64,000 bases of DNA from Cherax quadricarinatus (lineage: Eukaryota; Arthropoda; Malacostraca; Decapoda; Parastacidae): contig NC_091292.1 of NCBI RefSeq assembly GCF_038502225.1, positions 44,969,655 through 45,033,654 on the forward strand, in the 5' to 3' direction. Position numbers and translations under genes: made by a program. Below are positions 23,060-34,637 of this stretch, one piece after another; within the stretch, counting starts at the first letter, position 1; each line of letters starts with the position of its first letter. The notes under the pieces are model-generated. The model saw nothing but the letters and a program-made list of their open reading frames with translations. It was not told the DNA's origin and ran no database searches.

Positions 23060-25358
23060 ACAGGTAAACAACACAAGAAATACAAGGCAGAGCAGGATGA
23101 TACAGGCTGGTATATGTTACAAGGCAGAGCAGGATGGTACAGGCAGGTAAATGTTACAAGGCAGAGCAGGATGGTACAGGCAGGTAAATGTTACAAGGCA
23201 GAGCAGGATGGTACAGGCAGGTAAATGTTACAAGGCAGAGCAGGATGGTACAGGCAGGTAAATGTTACAAGGCAGAGCAGGATGGTACAGGCAGGTAAAT
23301 GTTACAAGGCAGTGCAGGATGGTACAGGCAGGTAAATGTTACAAGGCAGTGCAGGATGGTACAGGCAGGTAAATGTTACAAGGCAGTGCAGGATGGTACA
23401 GGCAGGTAAATGTTACAAGGCAGAGCAGGATGGTACAGGCAGGTAAATGTTACAAGGCAGAGCAGGATGGTACAGGCAGGTAAATGTTACAAGGCAGTGC
23501 AGGATGGTACAGGCAGGTAAATGTTACAAGGCAGTGCAGGATGGTACAGACAGGTAAATGTTACAAGGCAGTGCAGGATGGTACAGACAGGTAAATGTTA
23601 CAAGGCAGTGCAGGGTGGTGCAGACAGGTAAATGTTACAAGGCAGTACAGGATGGTACAGACAGGTTAATGATACAAGGCAGTGCAGGATGGTACAGACA
23701 GGTAAATGATACAAGTCAGTGCAGGATGGTACAGACAGGTAAATGTTACAAGGCAGTGCAGGATGGTACAGACAGGTAAATGTTACAAGGCAGTACAGGA
23801 TGGTACAGACAGGTTAATGATACAAGGCAGTGCAGGATGGTACAGACAGGTAAATGATACAAGTCAGTGCAGGATGGTACAGACAGGTAAATGATACAAG
23901 GCAGTGCAGGATGGTACAGGCAGGTAAATGATACAAGGCAGTGCAGGATGGTACAGGCAGGTAAATGATAGAAGGCAGAGCAGGATGGTACAGACAGGTA
24001 AATAATACAAGGCAGAGCAGGATGGTACAGACAGGTAAATGATACAAGGCAGAGCAGGATGGTACAGACAGGTAAATAATACAAGGCAGAGCAGGATGGT
24101 ACAGACAGGTAAATAATACAAGGCAGAGCAGGATGGTACAAGCAGGTAAATGATACAAGGCAGTGCAGGATGGTACAGACAGGTAAATGATACAAGGCAG
24201 AGCAGGATGGTACAGACAGGTAAATAATGCAAGGCAGAGCAGGATGGTACAAGCAGGTAAATGATACAAGGCAGAGCAGGATGGTACAGGCAGGTAAATG
24301 ATACAAGGCAGAGCAGGATGGTACAGGCAGGTAAATGATACAAGGCAGAGCAGGATGGTACAGACAGGTAAATGATACAAGGCAGAGCAGGATGGTACAG
24401 GCAGGTAAATGATACAAGGCAGAGCAGGATGGTACAGGCAGGTAAATGATACAAGGTAGAGTAGGATGGTACAGGCGGGTAAATGATACCAGGCAGAGCA
24501 GGATGGTACAAGCAGGTAAATGATACAAGGCAGAGCAGGATGGTACAGGCAGGTAAACAGTACAGGGCGAGGAAGGATGATACAGACTGGTAAACAATAC
24601 AAGACTGGGCTGGAAGGTACTGACAGGTAAAGAATACAAGGCAGGGGAGGATGATGCAGGAAGGTAAACAATAAAAGACAGGACTGGATGGTACAGACAG
24701 GTAAACAATACAAGGCAGGGGAGGATGATACAGATAGGTAAACAATACAAGACAGGGCTGGATGGTACAGACAGGTAAACAATAATAGGCATGGCAGGAT
24801 GATACAGGAAGATAAACAATACAAGGCAGGGCAGGATGATACAGGTAGATAAACAATACAAGACAGGGCAGGATGATACAGGCAGGTAAACAATACGAGG
24901 CAGAGCAGGATGATACAGGCAGGTAAACAATACGAGGCAGAGCAGAGTAATACAGGCAGTTAAACAATGCACGGCAGAGCAGGATGATACAGGCAGGTAA
25001 ACAATACGAGGCAGAGCAAGATGATACAGGCAGGTAAACAATATGGGGTGGAGCAGGATGGTACAGGCAGGTAAGCAATACAAGACAGGGCAGGATAATG
25101 CAGGCAGGTAAACAATACAAGGCAGGGAATGATGATACAGGCAGGTAACCAATACAAGACAGAGCAGGTTGAAACGGGCAGGTAAACAATACAATGCATG
25201 GCAGGATGATAGAGACAGGTAAACAATACAAGGCAGAGCAGGATGAAACAGACAGGTAAAGAATACATGGCAGGGCAGGATGATACAGGCAGATAAACAA
25301 TACAAGACAGGGCAGGATTATACAGGCAGGTAAACAGTACAAGGCAGGGCAGGATGAT
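23060..25358. repeat. 37-bp minisatellite, left block (acaggcaggtaaacaataca + aggcagagcaggatgat)
   Basis: About 62 units. Left units have aaatgtt or aaatgat where right units have aaacaat, so there is a sequence gradient along the array. Since 37 is not a multiple of 3, each frame repeats every 111 bp, giving 37-residue repeats such as LPCIVYLPVSS in minus-strand frames. It continues at 30,409 beyond the inserted LINE. Confidence 0.95.
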
Positions 25359-25400
25359 AAGAACATAAGAACATAAGAAAGAAGGAACACTGCAACAGGC

Positions 25401-28332
25401 CTACTGACCCATGCGGAGCAGGTCCATGTCCCCCCCCGGATTAGACCAATGACCCCCCCCGATTAGTCCAATGACCCACCCAGTCTGGTCACCTCCACTC
25501 AAGGATGGAGCACTGCACCAGACCCAGCAGCACAAGCTAGTCAGGTCCAACTCACACCCACTCATGTATTTATTTAACCCATTTTTAAAACTACACAACG
25601 TTTCAGCCTGAATAACTGTACTCGGGAGTTTGTTCCACTCATCCACAACTCTATTACCAAACCAGTGCTTTCCTACATCCTTCCTGAATCTGAATTTTTC
25701 CAACTTGAAATCATTGCTGTGAGTCCTGTCTAGGCTGGAAATTTTCAGCACACTATTTACATCCCCTTTATTTATTCTTGTTTTCCATTTATACATCTCG
25801 ATCATATCCCCCCTAATTCTACGCCTTTCGAGAGAGTATACATTCAGGGCCCTCAGTCTATCCTCATAGGGAAGATTTTTGATACATAGGATCATCTTTG
25901 TCATCCTGCTCTGTACGTTTTCCAGAGCATTTATATCCATTCTTTAATACGGTGACCAGAACTGAGCAGCATAGTCTAAATGAGGCCTAACCAAGGATAT
26001 ACAGAGTTGAAGAACAACCTGAGGACTTCTATTATTTATACTTCTAGATATGAAGCCAAGAATTCTGTTAGCTTTATTGCGAACACTAATGCACTGTTGT
26101 TTTGGTTTTAGATTACTGCTAACCAGAACTCCTAAATCCTTTTTGCAATCAGTAGTATTAAGATCTACATTATTTAGTTTATATGTGTCATGGCTATTTA
26201 ACTGTCCAACATTTAGAACTTTGCATTTGTCAGTATTAAACTGCATCTGCCACTTCTCCGGCCATTGCATCAGTCTATTCAAATCATCCTGGAGTGCTCA
26301 AGTGTCCTCATTAGAATGAATTGGACGGCCTATTTTGGTGTCATCAGCAAATTTGCTTATGTCGCTATTTATTCCCTCATCTATGTCGTTTATGTAAATT
26401 GTGAACAACAACGGGCCCAACACTGACCCCTAAGGAACACCGCTTGTGACGTGCCCCTATTCTGATTTCTCCCCATTTATGCAAACTCTCTGCTTTCCAT
26501 TTGTCACCCATGCCTCTACCTAGGAAAAAATTCCTCCTCCTATTCCGTGTGCCTTAAGTTTCCTCAATAGCTTCTGGTGTGGAACTCTATCGAAAGCCTT
26601 ACAGAAGTCCATATACACAATATCATATTCATTACCATGATCTACCTTCTCAAACACTTTAGTGAAAAAAATTAGTAAATTCGTAAGACAGGTACGCCCC
26701 TTTGTAAAACCGTGTTGAGATCCATTAATCAATCTGTGCCTGTCAAAATGGCTACGAATTGCTTCGGCAATTATGGTTTCCATAAATTTTCCCACTATGG
26801 AGGTAAGGCTTATTGGTCTATAGTTCGAAGCCAAGGACCTGTCACCTGCCTTGTAAATAGGTATTACATTTGCCATTTTCCACTTATCAGGCACTATGCC
26901 AGTTTGTAGTGATATGTTAAAAAGATTAACCAAAGGTATGCTAAGTTCCTCTTTACATTCCTTTAACACCCTTGCAAACAGTTCATCAGGGCCTGGGGAT
27001 TTGTTAGGTTTTAGTTTCTCTATTTGTCTGAGGACCATGTCACTAGTTAACACAATCGTGCATAGTTTATTATCATCCTGTTCTACATAATCTATTATTT
27101 CAGGAATATTGCTAGTATTTTCCTGGGGGAAACTGAAAGGAAGTAGGTATTGAGAATTTCACACATATCCTTATCACTGTCAGTGATCTGACCAGAGTTA
27201 CTCTTAAGTGGGCCAGTCTTGTCCCTAATCTTACTTCTGTATACCTGAAAGAACCCTTTTGGGTTAGTCTTTGAATCCCTTGCGACCTTAGCCTCATAAT
27301 CCCTTTTTGCTTTTCTTATTCCTTTCTTTATTTCTTTCTTTAATTGAATATTGATTTCTTAACTGCCCATCCCCTCTTTTAATACGCCTATATATGCCTC
27401 TCTTTTGACCAAAGAGATGCTTTAATCTATTGTTCATCCATTTGGGATCATTTTTTGTTAGATCTAATTTCCATACTCGGAACAAAAGTTGTCTGGACAG
27501 CTAGAACTATGCTCTGAAAAACGCCATATAGGCAACAAAGATCACTTACCTGACCCATAGTCAGGACATCCCAATTTAGCCCACCCAGGTAATTTTTCAG
27601 TCCCATGAAGTCGGCCAAGCGAAAATCTGGGACACAGATTTGATTGCAGTTATCTGGTTAATTCCATGATATATTAAAACTAAGTGATTTGTGATCACTT
27701 TCCCCAAGCTCATCATTAACCTCAATATTATTAATTAGTGAATCTTTGTTGGCAAGAACCAATTCAAGCAGATTGTTTCCTCTAGTTGGTTCTGTCACAA
27801 CCTGTTTTAAAAAGCAATCCTGAACCGTATCAAGAAAGTCACTATACTCAAGATTTCCTGTCATATTGTTCCAATCAATTTGTCTAAAGTTAATATCTCC
27901 CATTATCACAACATTTTTATATCTAGATACCTTATGAATTTCGTCCCATAACAGCTTATTGCACTCCCTATCAAGGTTTGAGGGCCTATAAATCACACCC
28001 AAAATTAATTTGTCACATCCGTCGAGAAACTGTAGCCAAACGGATTATGTGTTCGATGTTTCTAATCTTATATCATGTCTAAGACAACATTTTAAATTTT
28101 CTCTGACATACATCGCCACCCCACCACCCTTCCTGTTGACCCCATCAGTGTGGAATAGTTTATAACCCTGTATGTTGCATTCAGAAGGCATTTCTCTATC
28201 TTTCAGGTTGAACCAGGTCTCTGTTATACCAATAATATCTATATTACCTACACTTGCAAGTAATCTTAGCTCATCTATCTTATTTCTTAGACTCCTACTA
28301 TTTGTATAGTAAACTTTAAGGGAGCTGGTCAC
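25401..28332 (-). pseudogene. Family B LINE ORF2: APE-type endonuclease and CR1-like reverse transcriptase
   Basis: The product would nick target DNA and copy the element RNA. Segments in order: endonuclease 28,332-28,045 (VYYTNSRSLRNKIDEL, ITETWF with the metal-binding Glu) and 28,002-27,658 (VIMGDINFRQIDW, ELGESDHKSL with the SDH block); linker 27,485-27,294; RT 27,053-26,520 (SPGPDELFARVLK, NYRPISLTSIVGKFMETI, HGFTKGRTCLTNLL, MDFCKAFDRVPHQKLLRKL); catalytic [10 protein letters not shown] near 26,340; thumb 26,282-25,944 (PEKWQMQFNTDKCKVLNVG); C-terminal domain 25,940-25,401 (FGNRVVDEWNKLPSTVIQAE). At least four frameshifts or stops separate the blocks, but all catalytic signatures remain readable. 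The frame begins at GTG overlapping the ORF1 stop; no ATG lies at that point. Confidence 0.85.
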
Positions 28333-28435
28333 TCGTTGCCCTCTAATGTCTCTGTTTGTTGATCAATTGATTTGCCATTACTAGCAACTTTATTTTGAAT
28401 ATTGTCTTTTAAACATATTCCTGAGTGTTGCAAAT

Positions 28436-29482
28436 AAGAAATTTTTTAAAGAACTTCAGAATGTGGCCTGTTACCATTTATTTCTTATGCAACAAGATTT
28501 TTGGATCCGAGTTATAGGTATTTTAGAGTCTAGGGGAAATAATTTCAACTGGGAAACTCCATAGAATAATATTCAAATTCATTAAAGTATTTAAATACAA
28601 TACTTTATCTTCTCTTTGTAGTTAATGTAACTTAATACTTTGTACAATAAATTTACCATATACATTTAGTCCAAAATCATGGAAATGTCACATTAATAAC
28701 GAAGTTTAATTATTCTTCCTGTAATTAAGTCTTCATTAACATTTACGTCTTTGTCTTAACAAGACTGTAGACTCAAAATACAAAAGGTACAAGATTTAAC
28801 AAGACCTTTGAATCTGGCCGTAAAGTATCTCTATGGATTACTGAACTGACCAAGAATATAAATATCAAAAGAACCTTTCAGAGTAATGAGGAACAAAGTG
28901 AGTCAGCTCTAGAGTCCAATTCTCAAAACCATTCAACTGTACACCGTAAGAGCCAATATACGATCAGTTGTCAGGGCTAGAGCAGGGAACAGACTGACTA
29001 CTTGCCAGCCTGTTGACCCGTCGTCAGGTTGGATCACCTGACCCAAACGTCAGTCAGCCGGACATAAACAATTGAACAATTCACCGGATAGTTCCGAGAC
29101 TTAAACTCTATATACACAAGAAATCCTACCTAACAATAATAATAAAATAATAGTGATAATAATAACAAAATAGTGATAATAACGAAATAGTGATAATAAC
29201 AAAATAGTGATAATAACAAAATAGTGATAATACCATGGTATTTTACATATATTAACAGATAATAATATAACGCCGAAAGTCTCTATTTTAGCTATAAACG
29301 GGGACTTTCGCGCTATAATATTAAGTGATGAACATATTCTCTTACAATAGTTAAATAATACAGGATGACCAATTTCGAAGATATAACACTGAGGTATCCC
29401 GGTAATAACTGCTGTTTTTAACCCTAATGCTGCAGCCTGATTGTTTCCCACAAACACCCATAATTCTATAATCTATCAGTTT
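28436..29482. mobile_element. ~1.05-kb insertion in the family B ORF1, possibly a solo LTR
   Basis: The 4-bp word aaat stands on both sides (28,432-28,435 and 29,483-29,486). Removing the insert and one aaat joins the ORF1 frame (DLSRN to LQHSGIC). No terminal inverted repeats and no TG...CA ends are visible, which argues against a standard LTR. On the minus strand a TATA-like gtgtatatagag lies near 29,110, which a promoter-bearing LTR would have. A 118-codon minus frame (29101-29457) has no recognisable domain. Identity is therefore open. Confidence 0.45.
29140..29236. repeat. 17-bp AT-rich tandem repeat (atagtgataataacaaa)
   Basis: About five imperfect copies of atagtgataataacaaa follow an (aat)n stretch. 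Confidence 0.8.
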
Positions 29483-30408
29483 AAATTCCTAGACAAGTCA
29501 TCAGTTACCCTCTCAATTGAATTGGCTAATGCAGCCACTCCATCCCCAGAGAAATGAACCCCATCCCTTGCATACATATCACGTTTGCCAAAGAATAGGT
29601 CCCAGTTATCTATGTATGGGATTGCAAGTTCCTTGCAGTACCTGTCTAGCCAGCAATTTATACCAATTGCCCTAGACATCCATTCATTGCCCACTCCCTT
29701 TCTAGGCAAGATGCTACATATGACTGGGATCCCTCCCTTAGACCTAACTACTTCTATGGCTAACCTGTACTTATCCAGCAGCTCCTCTCTCCTGCCCTTC
29801 CCAATGTCATTACTCCCAGCACTAAGACAGATAATGGGCTTATTCCCATTACCTGCCATAATATTATCCAACCTGCTACTATGTCACCAACACCAGCTCC
29901 AGGAAGGCACACTCTCTGTCTGACCTTTCTGTCTCTGTTACAAAATGCACGGTCCATATATCTTACTTGAGAATCGCCTACTATTAAAATATTCTTACAT
30001 TGATTAGCAGGGGAATCAGTGGTACCTTCAACCTCACTAATCACTGAAGTACACTCGTCTTGGAGAACAGAGAATCGATTTCCTACCTTCCCATCTTCTC
30101 TATTAACTCTCCTCATTTTCCTTCTTCCTGAACTGTGAACCACTTGCCACTTAAAGCGGCTGCCACTCTCACTGCTGGTGACCATTCCTACCTTTCCAGC
30201 TAAATCCTTCTCACACTCGCTCCCAAACTCATCTATGCGAAGCTTCAGTCTCCTATTTTCCTCCTGAAGAAGTAGAATCTCCTTCTTCAACACTTGAACC
30301 TGAGATTTTAAAACACTACAACAAGCCATAGTGCTTGCTAACAGCCCACGCTAACTCCCAAGAGCTTAGGCAGGTATGACCGCAAGTGACCACTGACCTC
30401 AGCAATGG

Positions 30409-33400
30409 AGGATGATACAGGCAGGTAAACAATACGAAGCAGAGCAGGATGATGCAGGCAGGTAAACAATACGGGGTAGAGCAGGATGATACAGGCAGGT
30501 AAACAATACGAGGCAGAACAGGATGGTACAGGCAGGTAAACAATACAAGACATGGCAGGATGATACAGGCAAGTAAACAATACAAAGCAACGGAGGATGA
30601 TACAGGCAGGTAAACAATACAGCGCAACGGAGGATGATACAGGCAGGTAAACAATACAAGACATGGCAGGATGATACAGGCAAGTAAACAATATAAAGCA
30701 ACGGAGGATGATACAGGCAGGTAAACAATACGAGGAAGAGCAGAAGGATACAGGCAGATAAACAATGCGAGGCAGAGCAGGTTGATACAGGCAGGTTAAC
30801 AATGCATGGAAGCGCAGGATGATGCAGGTAGGTAAACAATACGAGGCAGAGCAGGATGATACAGGCAGGTAAACAATACGGGGTAGAGCAGGATGATACA
30901 GGCAGGTAAACAATACGAGGCAGAACAGGATGGTACAGGCAGGTAAACAATACAAGACATGGCAGGATGATACAGGCAGGTAAACAATACAAAGCAACGG
31001 AGGATGATACAGGCAGGTAAACAATACAGCGCAACGGAGGATGATACAGGCAGATAAACAATATAAAGCAACAGAGGATGATACAGGCAGGTAAACAGTA
31101 CGTGTCATCGGAAGATGATACAGGCAGGTAAATAATACAAGGCAACGGAGGATGATACAGGCAGGTAAACAATGCGAGGCAGAGCAGGTTGATACAGGCA
31201 GGTAAGCAAAACAAGGCAGAGCAGGATGATGCAGGTAGGTAAACAATACCAGGCAGAACAGGATGATACAGTCAGGTAAACCATTCAAGGCAGAGCAGGA
31301 TGATGCAGGTAGGTAAACAATACAAGGCAGAGCAGGATGATACAGGCAGGTAAACCATTCAAGGCATAGGAGGATGATGCAGGTAAGTAAACAATACGAG
31401 GCAGAGGAGGATGATAGAGGCAGGTAAACAATACGAGGCAGACCAGGATGGTACAGGCAGGTAAACAATACAAGGCAGGGCAGTATGATACAGGCAGGTA
31501 AGCAGTACAAGGCAGGGCAGGATGATACAGGCAGGTAAACAATACAAGGCAGAGCAGAATGATACAGGCAGGTAAACAATACAAGGCAGGGTAGGATGAT
31601 ACAGGCAGCTAAACAATACAAGGCAACGGAGGATGATACAGGCACGTAAACAGTACGTGTCGACAGACGATGATACAGGCAGGTAAACAATACAAGGCAA
31701 CGGAGAATGATACAGGCAGGTAAACAATACGAGGCAGGCAGGTAAACAATGCGAGGCAGAGCAGCGTGATACAGGCAGGTAAGCAAAACAAGGCAGAACA
31801 GGATGATGCAGGTAGGTAAACAATGCGAGGCAGAGCAGGATGATAGAGGTAGGTAAACAATACGAGGCAGAGCAGTATGGTACAGGCAGGTAAACAATAC
31901 AAGGCAGGGCAAGATGATACAGGAAAGTAAACAATACAAGGCAGGGCAAGACGATACAGGCAGGTAAACAATACAAGGCAGGGCAGTATGATACAGGCAG
32001 GGGAAACAACACAAGGCAGAGCAGGACGGTACAGGCAGGTAAACAATACAAGGCAGAGCGGGATGCTACAGGCAGGTAAACAATACTAGGCAGAACAGGA
32101 TGATACAGGCAGGTAAACAATGTAAGGCAGAGTAGGATGATATAGACAGGTAAACAATACAAGGCAGGGCAGGATGATATAGGCAGGTAAACAATACAAG
32201 GCAGAGCAGGATGATACAGGCAGGTAAACAATAGAAGGCAGAACAGGATGATACTGGCAGGTAAACAATACAAAGCAGAGCAGGATGATACAGTTAGGTA
32301 AACAATAAAAGGCAGTGCAAGATGATACAGTCAAGTAAACAATATAATGCAGAGCAGGATGATACAGTCAGGTAAACAATACAAGGCAGACCAGGATGGT
32401 ACAGGCAGGTAAACAATACAAGGCAGAGGAGAATGATAGACGCAGGTAAACAATGCAAGGCAACGGAGGATGATACAGGCACGTAAACAGTACATGTCGA
32501 CATAGGATGATACAGGCAGGTAAACCATTCAATGCAGAGGAGGATGATGCAGGTAGGTAAACAATACGAGGCAGAGCAGGATGATACAGGCAGGTAAACA
32601 ATACGAGGCAGACCAGGATGGTACAGGCAGGTAAACAATACAAGGCAGAGCAGAATGATAGACGCAGGTAAACAATGCAAGGCAACGGAGGATGATACAG
32701 GCACGTAAACAGTACATGTCGACATAGGATGATACAGGCAGGTAAACAATACAAGGCAGGGCAGTATGATACAGGCAGGGAAACAACACAAGGCAGAGCA
32801 GGATGATACAGGCAGGTAAACAATACAAGGCAGAGCAGAATGATAGACGCAGGTAAACAATGCAAGGCAACGGAGGATGATACAGGCACGTAAACAGTAC
32901 ATGTCGACATAGGATGATACAGGCAGGTAAACAATACAAGGCAGGGCAGTATGATACAGGCAGGTAAACAATACAAGGCAGAGCAGGATGATACAGGCAG
33001 GTAAACAATAGAAGGCAGAACAGGATGATACTGGCAGGTAAACAATACAAGGCAGAGCAGGATGATGCAGGTAGGTAAACAATAAAAGGCAGTGCAGGAT
33101 GATACAGTCAAGTAAACAATATAATGCAGAGCAGGATGATTCAGGCAGGTAAACAATACAAGGCAGAGCGGGATGATACAGGCAGGTAAACAATACAAGG
33201 CAGAGCAGGATGATTCAGGCAGGTAAACAATACAAGGCAGAGCAGGATGATACAGGCAGGTAAACAATACAAGGCATAGCAGGATGATTCAGGCAGGTAA
33301 ACAATACAAGGCAGAGCAGGATGATACAGGCAGGTAAACAATACAAGGCAGAGCAGGATGATACAGGCAGGTAAACAATACAAGGCAGAGCAGGATGATT

Positions 33401-34086
33401 CAGGCAGGTAAACAATATAAGGCAGAGCAGGATGATACAGGCAGGTAAACAATACAAGGCAGAGCAGGATGATACAGGCAGGTAAACAATACAAGGCAGA
33501 GCAGGATGATTCAGGCAGGTAAACAATACAAGGCAGAGCAGGATGATACAGGCAGATAAACAATACAAGGCAGAGCAGGATGATACAGGCAGGTAAACAA
33601 TACAAGGCAGAGCAGGATGATTCAGGCAGGTAAACAATACAAGGCAGAGCAGGATGATACAGGCAGGTAAACAATACAAGGCAGAGCAGGATGATTCAGG
33701 CAGGTAAACAATACAAGGCAGAGCAGGATGATACAGGCAGGTAAACAATACAAGGCAGAGCAGGATGATTCAGGCAGGTAAACAATACAAGGCAGAGCAG
33801 GATGATACAGGCAGGTAAACAATACAAGGCAGAGCAGGATGATTCAGGCAGGTAAACAATACAAGGCAGAGCAGGATGATTCAGGCAGGTAAACAATACA
33901 AGGCAGAGCAGGATGATTCAGGCAGGTAAACAATACAAGGCAGAGCAGGATGATTCAGGCAGGTAAACAATACAAGGCAGAGCAGGATGATACAGGCAGG
34001 TAAACAATACAAGGCAGAGCAGGATGATACAGGCAGGTAAACAATACAAGGCAGAGCAGGATGATACAGGCAGGTAAACAATACAA
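30409..34086. repeat. 37-bp minisatellite, right block
   Basis: About 99 units. From 30.4 to about 33.1 kb units are diverse (aacggagg, atggcagg and cgtgtcg variants) with block duplications such as the variant run containing acatgtcgacataggatgat near 32,485, 32,715 and 32,896. From 33.1 kb to the end they are almost identical and alternate gatgatac with gatgattc, consistent with recent homogenisation at the right edge. Frames across it, such as minus 30338-32014, are repeat artefacts. Confidence 0.95.
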
Positions 34087-34437
34087 GCAATACGATTTGT
34101 AATGAAACATCTCAAATGTTTTTATAATTTAGACCATCAACACTTACAATTTAACATGTGAAGCTGGAGAATATGAGGCAGTGAGACATAAAGTCACGGG
34201 AAGCAGTGACATACTAACATGCAAGTTGTCTCGTTATGCACTATTAAAAAATTGCCACGCATTTTATGGTGACTGTAAATGGTCTCAGTTCTACCGAGAC
34301 GTTATTGTAAGCTTCTTTCTTCTGTGTTCGGGTCTTTTATGTATTCCACTCACGGCTTTGTAGCTTTTTATTCTTCAGTATTTGGTAAATACTTGGTATA
34401 CCATAAATTAGGAGTAAAACTGCTTTGTTTTTTTCTG
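34087..34437. other. No recognised gene
   Basis: AT-rich unique sequence. Frames are 60-91 codons without recognisable domains. Confidence 0.35.
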
Positions 34438-34592
34438 TCACCAACGGGAGGGTTTGAACCCGCGATCAGAGAGTCACAAAATTCCAGGCCGTCGCGGGTT
34501 CAAACCCCACCCTTGGTATGGTTTGTTTGCAATCGTGTCATGACGATTTCGTGAGTCACTGTCAGGATCTTTAAGTACAATGACAACATTGT
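34438..34592. repeat. tRNA-derived SINE-like sequence with two opposed B boxes
   Basis: A Pol III B box in plus orientation, gggttcaaacccc (34,497-34,509), lies about 35 bp from a B box in minus orientation (ggtttgaaccc, 34,451-34,461; read gggttcaaacc on the minus strand). Both follow a gatcgcg or gtcgcg word, as in the T arm of tRNAs. No complete tRNA cloverleaf is present: the A box and acceptor stems were not found. Two tRNA-derived SINE heads meeting head to head, or one inverted duplication, would explain this. Confidence 0.5.
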
Positions 34593-34630
34593 AGGACGTG
34601 CCTGAAGGACGTGCCTGAAGGACGTGCCTG
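34593..34630. repeat. 13-bp triplicate (ggacgtgcctgaa)
   Basis: Three direct copies, the last one truncated, immediately left of the 20-bp array. Confidence 0.8.
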
Positions 34631-34637
34631 CTTTTTG

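Larger units (their letters stand above)
28329..30329 (-). pseudogene. Family B LINE ORF1 with coiled-coil start and SGNH/GDSL esterase-like domain
   Basis: From ATG at 30,329: MACCSVLKSQVQVLKKEILL begins a coiled-coil-like Leu/Lys/Glu heptad stretch of about 40 residues, then a basic linker (GRRKMRRVNRE). The hydrolase-like domain follows: ILIVGDSQVRYMD (block I, GDS), a frameshift near 29,875, ICLSAGSNDIGKG (block III, GxND), KGGIPVICSILPRKG and DGVHFSGDG (block V, DxxH). CR1-group LINEs are known to carry esterase domains in ORF1; nucleic-acid or membrane interaction has been proposed, the role is unsettled. After DDLSRN the frame is broken by an insertion (28,436-29,482) and resumes as LQHSGICLKDNIQNKVASNG, ending in EGNE and a TGA at 28,329-28,331. 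Confidence 0.8.
25359..30408 (-). mobile_element. Nearly full-length CR1-type LINE (family B) inserted in the 37-bp array
   Basis: Order on the minus strand: 5' leader (30,330-30,408), ORF1 with coiled-coil start and SGNH/esterase-like domain, ORF2 with endonuclease and RT, then a 3' tail of repeated ttcttatg (25,359-25,380). A tail of 8-bp repeats instead of poly(A) is a CR1 hallmark. The array word aggatgata flanks both ends (25,351-25,359 and 30,409-30,417), consistent with a target-site duplication, although the array itself contains that word in every unit. Several frameshifts make it inactive. A further 1.05-kb segment is inserted in ORF1. Confidence 0.85.

Noticed and set aside
23746..25305. 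Cys/Leu-rich 'membrane protein' frames (LPCIVYLPVSS...), also at 30,338-33,748
   Set aside because: Reading of the 37-bp array on the minus strand. The same 37-residue repeat appears in all three frames.
34440..34510. Functional tRNA gene
   Set aside because: Only B-box/T-arm-like words are present; no A box, anticodon stem or acceptor pairing could be drawn on either strand.
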